Source: Kitasatospora sp. GP82
GTDB lineage: Bacteria; Actinomycetota; Actinomycetes; Streptomycetales; Streptomycetaceae
DNA length: 64,000 nucleotides
NCBI RefSeq assembly: GCF_029892105.1
Contig: NZ_JARZAJ010000016.1
Location: 1 to 64,000 of the forward strand
Reading direction: 5' to 3'
Shown here in pieces: positions 1 to 8,319 of the stretch (positions are counted from its first letter, which is position 1; each line of letters opens with the position of its first letter). Position numbers and translations under genes: made by a program. The notes beneath the pieces are model-generated. The model was not told where the DNA came from and ran no database searches. It was given only the letters and a program-made list of their open reading frames with translations.

Positions 1-121
1 CCTGGTCCCCCCCCGGGGGGGGGCCCTTCCCCCGGGCGGGGGGGGGGGGGGGGGGGGCCCGGGGGGGGGGGGCCCGCGGGGGGGGGGGGGGGGGGGGGGG
101 GGGCCCCCCCCCCCCCCCCCG
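1..121. other. G/C homopolymer tract at window edge
   Basis: Apart from a few T bases in the first 30 positions, this stretch is runs of G and C, including very long runs of G and C. It encodes nothing credible and has no repeat period. Such tracts at the start of a sequence are typical of low-quality read ends or contig edges rather than real DNA, so I treat it as a probable artefact. The following ~200 bases to the terD start look like normal leader sequence and hold no supported gene. Confidence 0.6.
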
Positions 122-322
122 GCCTCTGCTGTTCCCCGGTCCGGTGCCCCGCTCGGGCGCCGGGCTCGGAGTTCAGCAAGTTCAGCGGGTTGGAGGCACC
201 CGCTGAGGGCTGCGAGGGCGTACACCTGAGAGGCGCCCTGCTGCGGCCCTTTGCGCTGTGCGAAAGACGTACAGCGCGCCGGACGGAGCCCCGGGGACGG
301 GGACGAGGGAGGAAGAACAGCC

Positions 323-898
323 ATGAGCGTCACGCTCGCCAAGGGTGGCAACGTCTCGCTGACCAAGGCCGCGCCGAATCTGACGCAGGTGCAGGTCGGC
401 CTGGGCTGGGATGCCCGCTCGACCACCGGCGCGCCCTTCGACCTGGACGCGAGCGCCCTGCTCTGCGCCAACGGCCGGGTGATGGGCGACGAGTACTTCG
501 TGTTCTACAACAACCTCCGGAGCCCCGAGGGCTCGGTCGAGCACCAGGGCGACAACCTGACCGGTGAGGGCGAGGGCGACGACGAGGTGGTCGTGGTCAA
601 CCTCGACCTCGTACCGCCGCAGGTGGACAAGGTCGTCTTCCCGGTCTCGATCTACGACGCCGAAGCCCGGTTGCAGAACTTCGGCCAGGTCTCCAACGCG
701 TACATCCGGGTCGTCAACGTGACGGACGGCCAGGAGATCGCCCGTTACGACCTGACCGAGGACGCCTCCACGGAGACGGCCATGATCTTCGGCGAGCTCT
801 ACCGCTACCAGGGCGAGTGGAAGTTCCGCGCCGTGGGCCAGGGCTATGCCTCCGGCCTGCGCGGCATTGCTCTCGATTTCGGCGTAAACGTAGAGTAA
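323..898 (+). CDS. terD: TerD-family tellurium/stress protein
   Basis: This 191-residue protein has the usual length and the full TerD fold. It starts MSVTLAKGGNVSLTK, continues with GLGWDAR and FDLDASALL, then an acidic loop around residues 75-95 and the closing KFRAVGQGYASGL motif. In TerD-family proteins the Asp-rich segments bind calcium. The family is cytosolic and linked to tellurite, phage and membrane-stress responses, but its biochemical activity is not settled. The ATG was chosen because GAGGGAGGA lies about 9 bases upstream; longer in-frame starts have no ribosome site and would add non-conserved sequence. A TerC-like gene follows 39 bases downstream in the same direction, so the two are probably co-transcribed. 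Confidence 0.95.
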   Translation: MSVTLAKGGNVSLTKAAPNLTQVQVGLGWDARSTTGAPFDLDASALLCANGRVMGDEYFVFYNNLRSPEGSVEHQGDNLTGEGEGDDEVVVVNLDLVPPQVDKVVFPVSIYDAEARLQNFGQVSNAYIRVVNVTDGQEIARYDLTEDASTETAMIFGELYRYQGEWKFRAVGQGYASGLRGIALDFGVNVE

Positions 899-937
899 AA
901 CCCGCTACGTACATGCATTTGAAAGGTAACTGACCTC

Positions 938-2017
938 GTGTTCCTCCGCACATTCGGATGGTCATTCGCCATCACGATCGCCGGTCTGATCGCTGCCGGC
1001 CTGATCTGGGGAGCCGAGGGGTTCGGCGTCGTGCTGATCCTCTCGATCCTGGAGATCTCGCTGTCCTTCGACAACGCGGTCGTCAACGCCACCGTCCTGA
1101 AGCGGATGAACCCCTTCTGGCAGAAGATCTTCCTCACCGTCGGCGTGCTGATCGCCGTCTTCGGTATGCGACTGGTCTTCCCGCTGGCGGTGGTTGCGTT
1201 GACCGCGCATCTCAACCCCGCCACCGTCGTCGAGCTGGCGCTGGACTCCGGCAAGACCTACGACGGCCACACCTACGGTCAGTTCCTGGAGTTGGCCAAC
1301 CCGGCCATCGCGGCCTTCGGCGGCATCTTCCTGTTGATGATCTTCCTCGGCTTCATCCTGGAGGAGAAGGAGTTCAACTGGCTGCACTGGATCGAGAAGC
1401 CGCTGGAGAAGATCGGCAAGCTGGACGCGCTCTCCTCGGTGATAGCCCTGGTCGCGCTTGCCCTGGCTGCCAACTTCTTCGCCGGTGACCGCGCCGAGAC
1501 GGTGCTGCTGGCCGGTCTGCTGGGCCTCGCCACCTACCTGGCCGTCAACGGGCTCTCCGGGGTCTTCGAGTCCGGGCTCGAGGAGCAGGAGGAGGCCGAG
1601 GAGAGCGCCCAGCGCAGCGGCAAGTCGATCGTCCAGGTCGGCGGCAAGGCCGCGTTCTTCCTCTTCCTCTACCTGGAGGTGCTGGACGCCTCGTTCTCCT
1701 TCGACGGTGTGGTCGGCGCCTTCGCCATCTCCCAGGACATCTTCCAGATCACCCTGGGTCTGGGCATCGGCGCGATGTACATCCGCTCGCTGACGGTCTA
1801 CCTGGTCCGCAAGGGCACCCTGGACGACTACGTCTACCTGGAGCACGGCGCGCACTACGCGATCGGTGCGCTGGCGCTGATCCTGCTGGCCTCGATCCGG
1901 TACCACATCCCGGAGATCGTCACCGGCCTGATCGGCGTTGCCTTCATCGGCGCAGCGCTCGCCTCCTCGATGGTCCGCAACCGGCGTGAGCAGGCTCTGG
2001 AGGGCAGTTCCGCCTGA
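938..2017 (+). CDS. DUF475 / TerC-like integral membrane protein
   Basis: This 359-residue polytopic membrane protein starts at GTG. Two half-repeats carry the TerC-type acidic signature inside membrane segments: EISLSFDNAVVNA (about residues 44-56) and EVLDASFSFDGVVGAF (about residues 248-263). Hydrophobic segments fill most of the rest, with a charged cytosolic linker (EEQEEAEESAQRSGK) in the middle. DUF475 proteins belong to the TerC superfamily, are predicted metal or ion transporters, and commonly accompany terD, as here. The GTG start directly precedes the first membrane helix, and GAAAGG lies upstream at the right distance. Transported substrate: unknown. A strong hairpin terminator follows the stop. 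Confidence 0.92.
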   Translation: MFLRTFGWSFAITIAGLIAAGLIWGAEGFGVVLILSILEISLSFDNAVVNATVLKRMNPFWQKIFLTVGVLIAVFGMRLVFPLAVVALTAHLNPATVVELALDSGKTYDGHTYGQFLELANPAIAAFGGIFLLMIFLGFILEEKEFNWLHWIEKPLEKIGKLDALSSVIALVALALAANFFAGDRAETVLLAGLLGLATYLAVNGLSGVFESGLEEQEEAEESAQRSGKSIVQVGGKAAFFLFLYLEVLDASFSFDGVVGAFAISQDIFQITLGLGIGAMYIRSLTVYLVRKGTLDDYVYLEHGAHYAIGALALILLASIRYHIPEIVTGLIGVAFIGAALASSMVRNRREQALEGSSA

Positions 2018-2044
2018 CGGACTGCCGACCCGGGCGATGTGCGA

Positions 2045-2075
2045 ACGGCCCCCGCGCCTCGGGCGCGGGGGCCGT
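2045..2075. terminator. Hairpin terminator between convergent genes
   Basis: A perfect 14-bp inverted repeat (arms 2045-2058 and 2062-2075) has a 3-base loop. It lies between the end of the DUF475 gene and the end of the reverse-strand DUF2637 gene. There is no strong T-run, which is common for streptomycete terminators. It probably serves both strands. Confidence 0.8.
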
Positions 2076-2113
2076 CGTGCAGTTCGGAGCACAGTGTCCG
2101 GCTGTGGGCCGGA

Positions 2114-3193
2114 TCAGCCGAGCTGCTTCTCGATGGCGCGCAGCTTGCGCTCCAGCGAGTCCAGCTTCGGCATGGCCAGGGTGTCGTCCTCCGCCGTCAG
2201 GTCGACGGTGGAGGCTGCGAAGCCCGAGGCGCTCTCGACGGCCGCGCGCGGGCGGCGGGCCGCGCCCAGCGCGGCGGGCTCGGGCGAGGAGTGGGCGGCG
2301 GCCCTGGCGAACGGGTCCCCCGCTGGCGCAGGCTCCGTAGCGGACTGGCCGTCTCCGGCACCGGCGGCGGCGATGGCGGGCACCTGGCGGCCGCCCCGGG
2401 GGCGACCGAGCAGGCTGCCCTGGCGGGCAATGGCCTTGAGCTCGGCCCGCTCACGGCGATCGGCGCTGCGGGCACGCGACTTGGCGTCCAGCCTGGCCTG
2501 CCGCTCCTCGCGGACCTCCTCGACCGCCTCGTCCAGGCTGCGGACGTTCTCCAGCAGCATCAACGACCAGGCCGCATAGGTCTCGCGCGGTGCGCGCAGC
2601 CAGCGGACGATGCGGATCTGCGGCAGCGGGCGCGGAATGAGACCCTGCTCGCGCAGCGCGGCCCGGCGGGTCTGCTTGAGCGCGCGGTCGAAGAGTACGG
2701 CTGCCGAGATCGACATACCGGCGAAGAACTGCGGAGCGCCGTCGTGTGCGCTGCCGCGCGGGGCGTGCACCCAGTTGAACCAGGCCGAGGCGATGGCGAA
2801 CAGCCAGACCAGCAGCCGCGAACCGAGCGCCGCGTCACCGTGGCTGGCCTCGCGCACCGCCAGCACCGAACAGAACATGGCCGCACCGTCCAGACCGAAC
2901 GGGACGAGGTACTCCCAGCCGCCGGAGAGCCCGAGGTTCTGCTGACCGAAGCCGACCAGGCCGTGGAAGGAGAGCGCGGCCGCGACACCCGCACAGCAGA
3001 ACAGCAGCACGTACGAGGCGATCCCGTACACCGCCTCCTTGCGGCGGCGGCGCTCCTCGCTGCGCTCCCAGGAGTCGTTGTTCCCGCCGGACTTGGTGCC
3101 CCTGAAGCGCAGGACGCCCACCAGGACGGCGGTGAACAGCAGGGCTGCGCCGCCGATCACGGACCAGGCTAACTGTATGGAGGAGAGGTTCAT
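2114..3193 (-). CDS. DUF2637 membrane protein
   Basis: This 359-residue protein begins with a membrane helix (residues ~5-30) and has further helices around residues 58-80, 90-110 and 125-165 (YVLLFCCAGVAAALSFHGL, WLFAIASAWFNWVHAPRG). A long, charged, Ala/Arg-rich cytosolic tail with likely coiled-coil ends in KLDSLERKLRAIEKQ. This is the DUF2637 layout, a domain related to Streptomyces plasmid-spread (Spd) proteins and also seen in chromosomal ter clusters. The start at MNLSSIQ was chosen because the preceding in-frame stretch is Arg/His-rich and not membrane-like; an ATG at 3334 would add 47 residues. No direct function can be given. Its position among ter genes suggests a stress-related membrane role. 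Confidence 0.85.
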   Translation of the reverse strand: MNLSSIQLAWSVIGGAALLFTAVLVGVLRFRGTKSGGNNDSWERSEERRRRKEAVYGIASYVLLFCCAGVAAALSFHGLVGFGQQNLGLSGGWEYLVPFGLDGAAMFCSVLAVREASHGDAALGSRLLVWLFAIASAWFNWVHAPRGSAHDGAPQFFAGMSISAAVLFDRALKQTRRAALREQGLIPRPLPQIRIVRWLRAPRETYAAWSLMLLENVRSLDEAVEEVREERQARLDAKSRARSADRRERAELKAIARQGSLLGRPRGGRQVPAIAAAGAGDGQSATEPAPAGDPFARAAAHSSPEPAALGAARRPRAAVESASGFAASTVDLTAEDDTLAMPKLDSLERKLRAIEKQLG

Positions 3194-3479
3194 CGCGGCG
3201 TGGGCCTCGGCTTTCCGCAGTTCGGTACAGCGGTGGGGAAGGGACAGGGAAGGTACACCTGTGCGGAGAGACGATATCGCGTCCTGGGAGTGCGCATGGT
3301 ACGGGAGATGACTTCCCGTCCGATGTCGTGACACGCCGTACTTCTGACTGTGACTCCGGGATGACGCGGCGGGGTAGGGGTGTATGGCACGGCGGGGTCC
3401 GCTTCGGGCACGATGGGGCCCGTGCGTGGCGGATCGTTCAGCTGAGTCCGGGCTTTGCCGGGGTGTGGGGGAGGACGCG

Positions 3480-4235
3480 ATGGTCTCGGTCTGGGAGTTT
3501 CTGCGCGGGGAGCGCGGGGCCTTCGACTCCGGTGTTCAGAACAAGGTCACGCTGACCAAGTCCCAGCCGCAGCACGCGATCACCGGCTCCGCCGCCACCA
3601 CCGGGTACCTCTACGTCAACCTGCACTGGACGGCCAGGTCCGCCGACCGTGCCGCCAGCGCGAGGGGCGCGCTGCGCAGGCTCTTCGACCCCCGCATCCT
3701 GCGCCCGATGGAGCCCACCAGCAACCAGGGCCAGCAGGTCAACGTGGACCTGGACCTCGCCTGCATGTACGAACTCACCGATGGCACCCGGGGCGTGGTC
3801 CAGCCGCTCGGCAAGTACTTCGGCGATCTCCAGCACCCGCCGTACATCAAGCTGAGCGGTGACGACGTCTACGGGGCGCCGTCCGGCGAGACGATGTACG
3901 TCAACCTGGAGAAGAAGGACCAGTTCCGGCGGTTGCTGATCTTCGTCTACATCTACGACGACACGCCCGCCTTCGACCGTACGCATGCGACGCTCACCAT
4001 CGTGCCGCAGAGTGGGCCGCGGATCGAGATCAGCCTCGACGAGCGGGCGCCGCAGGCCCGTTCGTGTGCGGTGGTGCTGATCGAGAACGCCGGGGACGGA
4101 CAGCTGACGGTCCGTCGGGAAGTGCGCTATGTGCACGGCTTCCAGTCGGACCTGGACCGGCTGTACGGCTTCGGGATGCAGTGGCAGCGCGGCTACAAGA
4201 CGCCGAGCGCGCCGGGCTCCGGCGGGGCGGAGTAG
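3480..4235 (+). CDS. TerD-superfamily protein (TerA/TerF-like)
   Basis: This 251-residue protein contains a divergent TerD-like beta-sandwich: a strand-rich region with NVDLDLACMYEL (about residues 82-93), an acidic loop LSGDDVYG, and LLIFVYIYDD near residue 150. The C-terminal half resembles the TerA/TerF group, with paired DUxDL-type segments. The ATG at 3480 was preferred over an upstream start because GGGGGAGGA sits 6-10 bases before it and the upstream extension is Arg-rich and unlike the family. It points away from the DUF2637 gene and converges on the next TerD paralogue, whose stop is 9 bases away. Probably cytosolic, part of the ter stress module; exact subfamily is my inference. Confidence 0.85.
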   Translation: MVSVWEFLRGERGAFDSGVQNKVTLTKSQPQHAITGSAATTGYLYVNLHWTARSADRAASARGALRRLFDPRILRPMEPTSNQGQQVNVDLDLACMYELTDGTRGVVQPLGKYFGDLQHPPYIKLSGDDVYGAPSGETMYVNLEKKDQFRRLLIFVYIYDDTPAFDRTHATLTIVPQSGPRIEISLDERAPQARSCAVVLIENAGDGQLTVRREVRYVHGFQSDLDRLYGFGMQWQRGYKTPSAPGSGGAE

Positions 4236-4244
4236 CGGATCGGA

Positions 4245-5312
4245 TCAGCGGGGCTGGAACTGCGGCCCCTGGGGCGGCAGCGCGAACGACTGGGGCGGGG
4301 CGGGTGGTTGCGGCTGGTACGGAACCTGCTGAGGCGGCTGGGTGGGGGCCTGCGGGTGGCCGTACGCGTTCGGGTGGGGCGGCTGGGGCTGGGGTTGCGG
4401 GGGGTAGCCGTACCCGGGCTGCGGTTGCGCCTGGGGCGGGTAGCTGTAACCGGTGGCCGTAGGGGCGGCGTAGGGCTGCTGCTGATAGCCGTATGTGGGC
4501 TGGGGGGCGTGCGGCGGTGGCGGCGGGTAGCCGTAGCCCGGCTGCTGCTGCGGTGCCTGCTGCTGGGGTGACTGCTGAGGCGGCAGGGGCGGCATCGGGG
4601 GCGCGGTGGGCGGCACCGGGGGCGCGGCCTGCGGGAGGGGGGTGGCGGGGGCCAGCGTGTAGGTGCCCGGTTCGTCGCGCGGGTCGGGCCGGGTGGTGGC
4701 CGGGGAAGCCTCGGGTGCGGCTGGTGCGGTGTGCTGCTGATCGGGCTGTGCGGCGTCGTCGTCCTCCACGGTGACGCCGTACTCGGTGGCCAGTGCGCCG
4801 AGGCCGGTCGCATAGCCCTGGCCGATCGCGCGGAACTTCCAGGCGCCGTTCCGGCGGTACAGCTCGGCGGCGATCAGTGCGGTGACGTCCCCGGTGTCGG
4901 TGACGGTGAACTCCGCGATCGGCGGCACCGCGTCGCCGGCCCCGGTCCCGGCCTCGTACAGCACCACGCGCAGGTCGCGTACGGCCGGGAAGGAGCCGCC
5001 CTCGGCCGATCCGGCCAGTACCACCCGGTCCACCTCGGGCGGCAGCTGGGCGAGATCGACCTCGACGGTGTCCCAGACCTCCCCGCCGTCCGGTGTCTGT
5101 TGCTTGGGCTGGTGCCGCACCGTCCCCGAGGGGTGGAGCGGCTGGTTGTAGAAGACGAAGTCGACATCCGAACGGACTTTGCCGGCGGAGCCGAGCAGCA
5201 GTGCGGAGGCGTCCACGTCGGGAGTCCCCGGAGCCGCGCTCCAGCGCAGCACGGCGCGCACGGCGGCGGCCGTCAGCGAGATGTTGGCGCCCTTGGCCAT
5301 CACGTGCGTCAT
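4245..5312 (-). CDS. TerD-family protein with long Pro/Gln/Tyr-rich tail
   Basis: Residues 1-175 are a complete TerD domain (MAKGANISLTAAAV, DVDASALLL, DFVFYNQPLHPSG, AWKFRAIGQGYATGLGAL). Residues ~176-355 are a low-complexity tail dominated by Pro, Gln, Tyr and Gly, with repeated GYGYPP/GYSYPP-like units. Tails of this type are predicted to be disordered and can mediate self-association or membrane/cell-wall contacts. TerD domains normally occur alone at ~190 residues, so the tail nearly doubles the length. The gene is transcribed away from the aldolase/PRTase operon across a 307-base intergenic region, a likely shared control region. Confidence 0.9.
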   Translation of the reverse strand: MTHVMAKGANISLTAAAVRAVLRWSAAPGTPDVDASALLLGSAGKVRSDVDFVFYNQPLHPSGTVRHQPKQQTPDGGEVWDTVEVDLAQLPPEVDRVVLAGSAEGGSFPAVRDLRVVLYEAGTGAGDAVPPIAEFTVTDTGDVTALIAAELYRRNGAWKFRAIGQGYATGLGALATEYGVTVEDDDAAQPDQQHTAPAAPEASPATTRPDPRDEPGTYTLAPATPLPQAAPPVPPTAPPMPPLPPQQSPQQQAPQQQPGYGYPPPPPHAPQPTYGYQQQPYAAPTATGYSYPPQAQPQPGYGYPPQPQPQPPHPNAYGHPQAPTQPPQQVPYQPQPPAPPQSFALPPQGPQFQPR

Positions 5313-5619
5313 AGCGCACCATCCTGCCGCTTCGCCGCCGCTTCGGACAACGCGGCTGCGGCGCGCCGCCGGATCGCCGGGTTCCCCGAGCGGGGCAGCC
5401 CGGGCGAGGGCCGGGTCGTGTGACGATCACGGTAAGGTCCCGAGAACTCGAGGTTTCCCAGCCGGATCTGGCCGAATCCGTCCATACGATGGGCCGCTGT
5501 CCGGGCTCCGGCCGATCTGCGATCGCCGACCCGCAGTCGCGAACTTTCCGGACGGGTGGACCGTCTATTAGATGCCAGTACCACTACCGCCCTCGGCGCC
5601 GTCGCCGCTTTACCAACCG
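5313..5619. promoter_or_regulatory. Divergent promoter region of the ter tail gene and biosynthetic operon
   Basis: This 307-base gap separates two divergently transcribed ter-linked genes, so both promoters should lie here. Around 5410-5470 it is less GC-rich than its surroundings. I see no clear sigma-70 -35/-10 pair or palindromic operator that I would defend, and no small gene. Confidence 0.4.
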
Positions 5620-6804
5620 ATGGAGAGCACTTTGCGCCATTTCGGCCACCTCGCTGACGACGTACGCAGTCGGCTCTTTCTGGAGCAGCCGGTCGCTTTC
5701 GACCTGCACAGCGACGCGTCCGTGCTCGCCACCGCGCTGGGCGCGACCCTGTACAGCCCGGCCACCAGGCCCACGCTGGCGGCCGACATCCGCAAGCAGG
5801 CGGCCGGCGGGGTGGTCTCGATGGTGCTCTGCCTGGAAGATGCGATAGCCGACCACGAGGTGGCGGGCGCCGAGGCCAACCTCGTACGGCAGCTCACCGA
5901 TCTGTGGGCGAGCGGACCGTCGGACCTCCCGCTGCTCTTCGTGCGCGTTCGCACCCCCGGGCAGATCACCGACCTCACCCGAAGACTCGGCCCGGCGGCC
6001 GGACTGCTCGCCGGCTATGTGCTGCCCAAGTTCACCGAGGAGTGCGGCGGCGCCTTCCTGGAAGCGCTCGACGAGGCGGAGGAGCACTCCGGACGGCGAC
6101 TGTTCGCGATGCCGGTCCTGGAGTCCCCCGAACTGGCCCACCTGGAGACCAGGCGTGGCCAACTCTTCGACATCGCAGCCCTGTTGGACAAACACCGGGA
6201 AAGGATCCTGGCCGTCCGGCTAGGGGTCACCGACCTGTGCTCCGCCTACGGGCTGCGCCGCTCGCCCGACCTGACCGCCTACGACGTGGCGCTGGTGGCG
6301 GGCGTGATCGCCGACGTGGTCAACGTCCTCGGCAGGGCCGACGGTACCGGATTCACCGTGACCGGGCCGGTCTGGGAGTACTTCCCCGTCCAGGAGCGGA
6401 TGTTCAAGCCGCAGCTGCGCCGCACCCCCTTCCTGGCGGCGGACCCACCGGCTGTCGGCGTCCGTCGGCGGATCATCGAACACGACCTGGACGGGCTGAT
6501 CCGCGAGATCGAACTCGACCGCGCCAACGGCCTGTTGGGCAAGACCTGCATCCACCCCAGCCATGTCCCCGCCGTCCACGCGCTCTCGGTGGTCACGCAC
6601 GAGGAGTACTCCGACGCCCTCGACATCCTCGACCGCCACCGGGGAGGCGGCGGAGTCTCCCGCTCGGCGTACACCAACAAGATGAACGAGGCCAAGCCGC
6701 ACCGCGCCTGGGCGGAGCGGATCCTGCTGCGCGCCGAGGTCTTCGGCGTGGCCCGGGACGACGTCAGCTTCGCCGAGCTGCTGGGCGCCTCGCTCTGCGG
6801 CTGA
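5620..6804 (+). CDS. HpcH/HpaI aldolase / citrate-lyase-like protein of the ter operon
   Basis: This 394-residue protein is of the HpcH/HpaI aldolase/citrate lyase beta-like TIM-barrel type. Visible features are VVSMVLCLEDAIADHEV (metal-binding acidic motif, about residues 65-81), the central region RLGVTDLCSAYGLRR, and GLLGKTCIHPSHVPAVHA near residue 310, which matches the conserved GKxCIHP motif of CitE-like lyases. Such enzymes cleave or form C-C bonds in 2-oxo acids or acyl-CoA/malyl substrates; the true substrate here is unknown. It is the first gene of the four-gene biosynthetic operon that co-occurs with ter genes. The ATG at 5620 is the start closest to the conserved N-terminus; a start at 5572 would add a Pro-rich stretch. 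Confidence 0.88.
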   Translation: MESTLRHFGHLADDVRSRLFLEQPVAFDLHSDASVLATALGATLYSPATRPTLAADIRKQAAGGVVSMVLCLEDAIADHEVAGAEANLVRQLTDLWASGPSDLPLLFVRVRTPGQITDLTRRLGPAAGLLAGYVLPKFTEECGGAFLEALDEAEEHSGRRLFAMPVLESPELAHLETRRGQLFDIAALLDKHRERILAVRLGVTDLCSAYGLRRSPDLTAYDVALVAGVIADVVNVLGRADGTGFTVTGPVWEYFPVQERMFKPQLRRTPFLAADPPAVGVRRRIIEHDLDGLIREIELDRANGLLGKTCIHPSHVPAVHALSVVTHEEYSDALDILDRHRGGGGVSRSAYTNKMNEAKPHRAWAERILLRAEVFGVARDDVSFAELLGASLCG

Positions 6805-6822
6805 GCCGGAGTCGCCGCCTCA

Positions 6823-8319
6823 ATGCTCGACGCACCATCGAAAGTAGGAGTCTTGACCGCAGTACCGCATGTCGCACCCGCCCCCTGGACCGGCCAGTGG
6901 GTCACCGACCGGCTCGGCCTCGGACTCACCGGCTCGCCGGCGCTCCCCGAGCTGATCGGGCTCGCACTGCGGGCGAACAACCCCAAGCGTGCCCACCTGC
7001 TGGTCTCCCAGGTGCTCGGCAAGCACATACCGCAGCGCCCGGCGGTGGTTCACCGGGTCGGCGTCGAACTCGGGCAACGGGTACGGGAGTTGCTCGGTCA
7101 GGACGATGCCGGCCGGGCGGTCGTGCTCGGCTACGCCGAGACCGCCACCGCCCTCGGGCACAGTGTCGCCGACGGGCTCGACGCGCCCTACCTGCACTCC
7201 ACCCGCCGCCCGGTCGCGGGAGTGACCCCGGTCGGCGGATTCGAGGAGGAGCACTCCCACGCCACCTCGCACCTGCTGCTCCCCGAGCACCCAGCCTTCC
7301 TGGCCGGTGACGGCCCGCTGGTGCTGGTGGACGACGAGTTCTCCACCGGCACCACCGTGCTCAACACCATCCGTGCCCTGCACGCCGACCACCCGCGTTC
7401 GCGGTACGTGGTGGTCGCCCTGGTCGATCTGCGGACCGACGCAGACCGGGACCGGCTGGCCGAGGCAGCAGCCGAACTCGGCGCCCGGGTGGACCTGGTG
7501 GCCACCGCGGTCGGTGGCGTCGAGCTGCCCGCCGACCTGCTGCCCCGGGCCCAGGCCCTGATCGCGGCCGCCGAGCCGAGCCCCCTGCTGTCGGACTCCG
7601 TGTTGTCGGACTCGGGGGTGCCGAACTCCGGTTCTGTGCTGTCCGGTTCTGCGCTGCCGGGTTCTCCGCCGTCCGGTCCGGCGTTGTCCGGTTCTGCGCT
7701 GCCGGGTTCTCCGCCGTCCGGTCCGGCGTTGCCCGGTTCTGCGCCGGTCGTGCGGGTCGAGCCGGACTGGCCCGAGGACCTTCCGGACGGTGGTCGCCAC
7801 GGCTTCACCCGAGCGCACCGGCAGGTGCTGGAAGCGCTGCTGCCCGAACTGGCCGCCGACCTGGCACCCGTGGTGAGCGGGCGCAACCGGGTTCTGGTGC
7901 TCGGCTTCGAGGAGCTGATGTACGTCCCGCTGCGGCTGGCGGGCGCGCTGGCCGAGCTGCTGGAGCGGGAGCCGGGGCGGGAGACGGTCGGCGCGGCCGA
8001 GCCTCGCGTACGCTTCTCCACGACCACCCGCTCGCCGGTCCTGGCCGTGGACGATCCCGGCTACCCGATCCGCACCCGGCTCGCCTTCCCGGCCCACGAC
8101 GCCCCGGCGGACGGTTCCGCCGAGCGCTTCGCCTACAACGTCGCCCCCGGTGCCGACCCGGACCGCCGCTTCGACGCCATCGTCCTGGTGGTGGACGGAC
8201 CGGCCGACACCCCGGCCCTGCACGAGGGCGAACGGGCCCTGATCCAGCAACTGCGCCGGGTCACCGACCAGGTGGTGCTCGTCGTTCTCCCCTCGTACCG
8301 CCCCCGGACACCGCGATGA
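6823..8319 (+). CDS. Phosphoribosyltransferase-type protein with C-terminal TRSP-like domain
   Basis: This 498-residue, two-part protein has an N-terminal PRTase domain with the PRPP-binding signature LVLVDDEFSTGTT at about residues 166-178. A repetitive Pro/Ser/Gly linker spans residues ~255-310. The C-terminal domain (residues ~315-498, e.g. VLVLGFEELMYVPLRLAG) corresponds to the TRSP-type domain found with these PRTases. The family is part of the ter-associated biosynthetic operon and is predicted to act in making or salvaging a nucleoside-like metabolite; no reaction is proven. It starts 18 bases after the aldolase-like gene. A weaker TTG start at 6853 is possible. Its last codons overlap the next gene (ATGA), implying translational coupling. 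Confidence 0.87.
   Translation: MLDAPSKVGVLTAVPHVAPAPWTGQWVTDRLGLGLTGSPALPELIGLALRANNPKRAHLLVSQVLGKHIPQRPAVVHRVGVELGQRVRELLGQDDAGRAVVLGYAETATALGHSVADGLDAPYLHSTRRPVAGVTPVGGFEEEHSHATSHLLLPEHPAFLAGDGPLVLVDDEFSTGTTVLNTIRALHADHPRSRYVVVALVDLRTDADRDRLAEAAAELGARVDLVATAVGGVELPADLLPRAQALIAAAEPSPLLSDSVLSDSGVPNSGSVLSGSALPGSPPSGPALSGSALPGSPPSGPALPGSAPVVRVEPDWPEDLPDGGRHGFTRAHRQVLEALLPELAADLAPVVSGRNRVLVLGFEELMYVPLRLAGALAELLEREPGRETVGAAEPRVRFSTTTRSPVLAVDDPGYPIRTRLAFPAHDAPADGSAERFAYNVAPGADPDRRFDAIVLVVDGPADTPALHEGERALIQQLRRVTDQVVLVVLPSYRPRTPR
7648..7745 (+). repeat. 45-bp in-frame tandem repeat in the PRTase linker
   Basis: Two 45-bp units (7648-7692 and 7693-7737) differ at one base and are followed by a partial third copy. 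Each encodes 15 residues of the pattern SALPGSPPSGPALSG. The period is a multiple of three, so gain or loss of a unit keeps the reading frame and only changes linker length. The sequence before it (7590-7647) carries shorter, degenerate copies of the same Ser/Gly/Leu theme. Confidence 0.9.
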
